Of a stretch of 64,000 nucleotides of DNA, positions 62,887 to 64,000 are shown one piece after another. The notes under the pieces are model-generated. The model made no database searches. It was not told where the DNA came from and saw only the letters and a program-made list of their open reading frames with translations. This DNA is from Spongiactinospora sp. TRM90649. GTDB lineage: Bacteria > Actinomycetota > Actinomycetes > Streptosporangiales > Streptosporangiaceae. The translations under genes were made by a program, and so were the position numbers. The first letter of the stretch is position 1. The number at the start of each line of letters is the position of its first letter. The stretch lies in the NCBI RefSeq assembly GCF_029382225.1, contig NZ_JARLTC010000027.1, forward strand, positions 1 through 64,000, in the 5' to 3' direction.

Positions 62887-64000
62887 CCCGGGGCCGCGGC
62901 CGCCCCATGGGCCCCGTGACCGACGGCCCGTTCGCCGCCTTCGCCCAGGCCCTGCGGAACCTGTGGCAGACGGCCGGTGAGCCGCCGGTCCGCACCCTCG
63001 CCGCGCTCATCGAGCGCTCCCCCGCGACCGTCTCGACGGCGATGAGCGGCAGGAGCCTGCCCAGCCTCGCGGTCACCCTCGCCATGGTGAAGGCGTGCGG
63101 CGGCGACGCGGAGGAATGGCGGGCGCGCTGGAACCGGGCCGTGAACCGCGACGGGGACACCACGGCGCGGCCACAGCCGACCGTGAGCGTCCCGGATGCC
63201 TCCGCTTCCGCCCGGGTGCGCGTGGCGCTGGTCACCGAGCAGACCGTCCTCGCCGAGGGCATCCGGTCGATGATCCTCGCCGACCCCGGGCGGCGTCTGG
63301 ACCTCGTCGCGACCGGCCCGACCGTCGACTCGGTACCGCCGGACCCCGATGTCCTTGTGATCGACCAGAGCGGCGACGACGTCCGCTTCGCGAGCCACAT
63401 CGCCGCCACCTGCGCGCCGGGGCGGCGCGTGATCGCGCACCTGCGATACCCGCCCAGGGCGGAGGCCGTCCGGGCCGCCCTCGACGCGGGGGCGGTGGCC
63501 GTGCTCGACGGCAGTACGTCCGGCGATGCCCTGGTGGAGACGATCCTCGCTGTCGCCGACGACCGCCCCACCGTGCCGCCCGCGATGGTCGAGGCGATGA
63601 ACCGGGACACCTCGCCGCGTCTCTCCCAGCAGGAGCGGACGGCTCTGCTGCTCTGGTTCCAGAGCATGAGCAAGCAGTCGGTGGCCCGCCGGATGGGGAT
63701 CAGCGAGGCCACCGTTCGTGACTACATCCACCGGGCCCGGATGAAGTACGCGAGCGTCGGACGCCCGGCCCCAACCAAGACGGACCTGCTCGCGCGCGCC
63801 ATTCAGGACGGTGTCGTCCGGATCGACGAGATCGAGGAGTACCGGTCGTACGCGAACATCGGCCCCGATCCGCAGTCGCACGTCCGCCGCGGCCTGGCGC
63901 TGTTCCGAGCCCGTCGCGTCGAGGAGGCCGTCGCCGCCTTCGAAGAGGCGATCACGCACTACCACCAGGGCTACGACGTCGAGGGCATGAGCCAGGCCCT
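62883..64000 (+). CDS. XRE / receiver-like / LuxR fusion regulator (partial at window end)
   Basis: Open from ATG 62883 through 372 codons to the end of the window, no stop. Residues about 10-80 resemble an XRE-type helix-turn-helix (VRTLAALIERSPATVSTAMS, then GRSLPSLAVTLAMVKACGGD). Residues about 105-225 follow the fold of a NarL-type receiver (VRVALVTEQTVLAEGIRSMI; DVLVIDQSGDD; AVRAALDAGAVAVLDGS), with doubtful phosphorylation site. Residues about 245-310 are a LuxR-type helix-turn-helix (LSQQERTALLLWFQSMSKQS, VARRMGISEATVRDYIHRAR). The last part (ALFRARRVEEAVAAFEEAIT) looks like the start of a TPR. Two DNA-binding domains around a receiver-like domain is unusual. Confidence 0.7.
   Translation, partial: MTRGRGRPMGPVTDGPFAAFAQALRNLWQTAGEPPVRTLAALIERSPATVSTAMSGRSLPSLAVTLAMVKACGGDAEEWRARWNRAVNRDGDTTARPQPTVSVPDASASARVRVALVTEQTVLAEGIRSMILADPGRRLDLVATGPTVDSVPPDPDVLVIDQSGDDVRFASHIAATCAPGRRVIAHLRYPPRAEAVRAALDAGAVAVLDGSTSGDALVETILAVADDRPTVPPAMVEAMNRDTSPRLSQQERTALLLWFQSMSKQSVARRMGISEATVRDYIHRARMKYASVGRPAPTKTDLLARAIQDGVVRIDEIEEYRSYANIGPDPQSHVRRGLALFRARRVEEAVAAFEEAITHYHQGYDVEGMSQA

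Overview
The window is very GC-rich, its genes use GTG and TTG starts freely, and it carries a GlgE-pathway cluster, a HelR-type RNA polymerase rescue factor, a KstR-like TetR regulator and DUF6247/DUF2255 proteins. This points to a filamentous actinomycete, most likely Streptosporangiales (an Actinomadura-like genome). The genus is inferred; there is no rRNA gene to fix it. The first 67 bases are homopolymer runs that look like a contig-end artefact.

Left part (about 0.1-15 kb): a Dps-type ferritin; a secreted trypsin/SGNH/FG-GAP fusion protein; a Tat-exported GHL10-type glycosidase next to a MurR/RpiR regulator; then the alpha-glucan locus. glgP (phosphorylase) diverges from glgE-treS-pep2, which turn trehalose into maltose, maltose 1-phosphate and alpha-1,4-glucan. 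The branching enzyme glgB, usually next to pep2, lies 28 kb away, directly behind an IS256-family transposase remnant. The GlgE operon therefore seems to have been split.

The intervening segment (about 15-42.5 kb) holds a TetR/methyltransferase pair with a tandem palindromic operator; helR behind a rifamycin-associated element; an exported tandem rubrerythrin; a scar zone with a tRNA 3'-end-like sequence, a DUF2231 stub, a frameshifted XRE regulator and a truncated CdtB-like nuclease gene; a LysR regulator; and a DUF6247/RelE-like pair between two ~200-bp direct repeats. After these comes a catabolic block of 13 genes on the minus strand (25.2-38.6 kb): two Gfo/Idh/MocA dehydrogenases, a FAH-family hydrolase, a complete Dpp-type peptide ABC transporter, RidA, an N-acyl-D-amino-acid deacylase, an IclR regulator, an amidohydrolase and a D-threonine-aldolase/D-serine-dehydratase-like enzyme. 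Facing away from it are a class III aminotransferase and a secreted sialidase-like protein. Both of these have promoters with an IclR-like palindrome exactly in the 17-bp spacer between -35 and -10.

Right part (about 43-64 kb): glgB; a secreted S8 protease; SppA; a flavin reductase; an OpuC-type compatible-solute ABC operon with CBS domains on its ATPase; a sigma-factor-like protein with a C-terminal membrane anchor followed in frame by a BTAD relic; a KstR-like TetR with a promoter-embedded operator and a probably leaderless start; and a FadR-family regulator next to a decaying set of truncated genes (SDR with internal deletion, alcohol dehydrogenase stub, HAD lacking its nucleophile). Then follow an MFS exporter and its TetR regulator, which share an operator; a polyprenol-phosphate mannosyltransferase; and, running off the window, a small membrane protein coupled to an XRE/receiver-like/LuxR fusion regulator.
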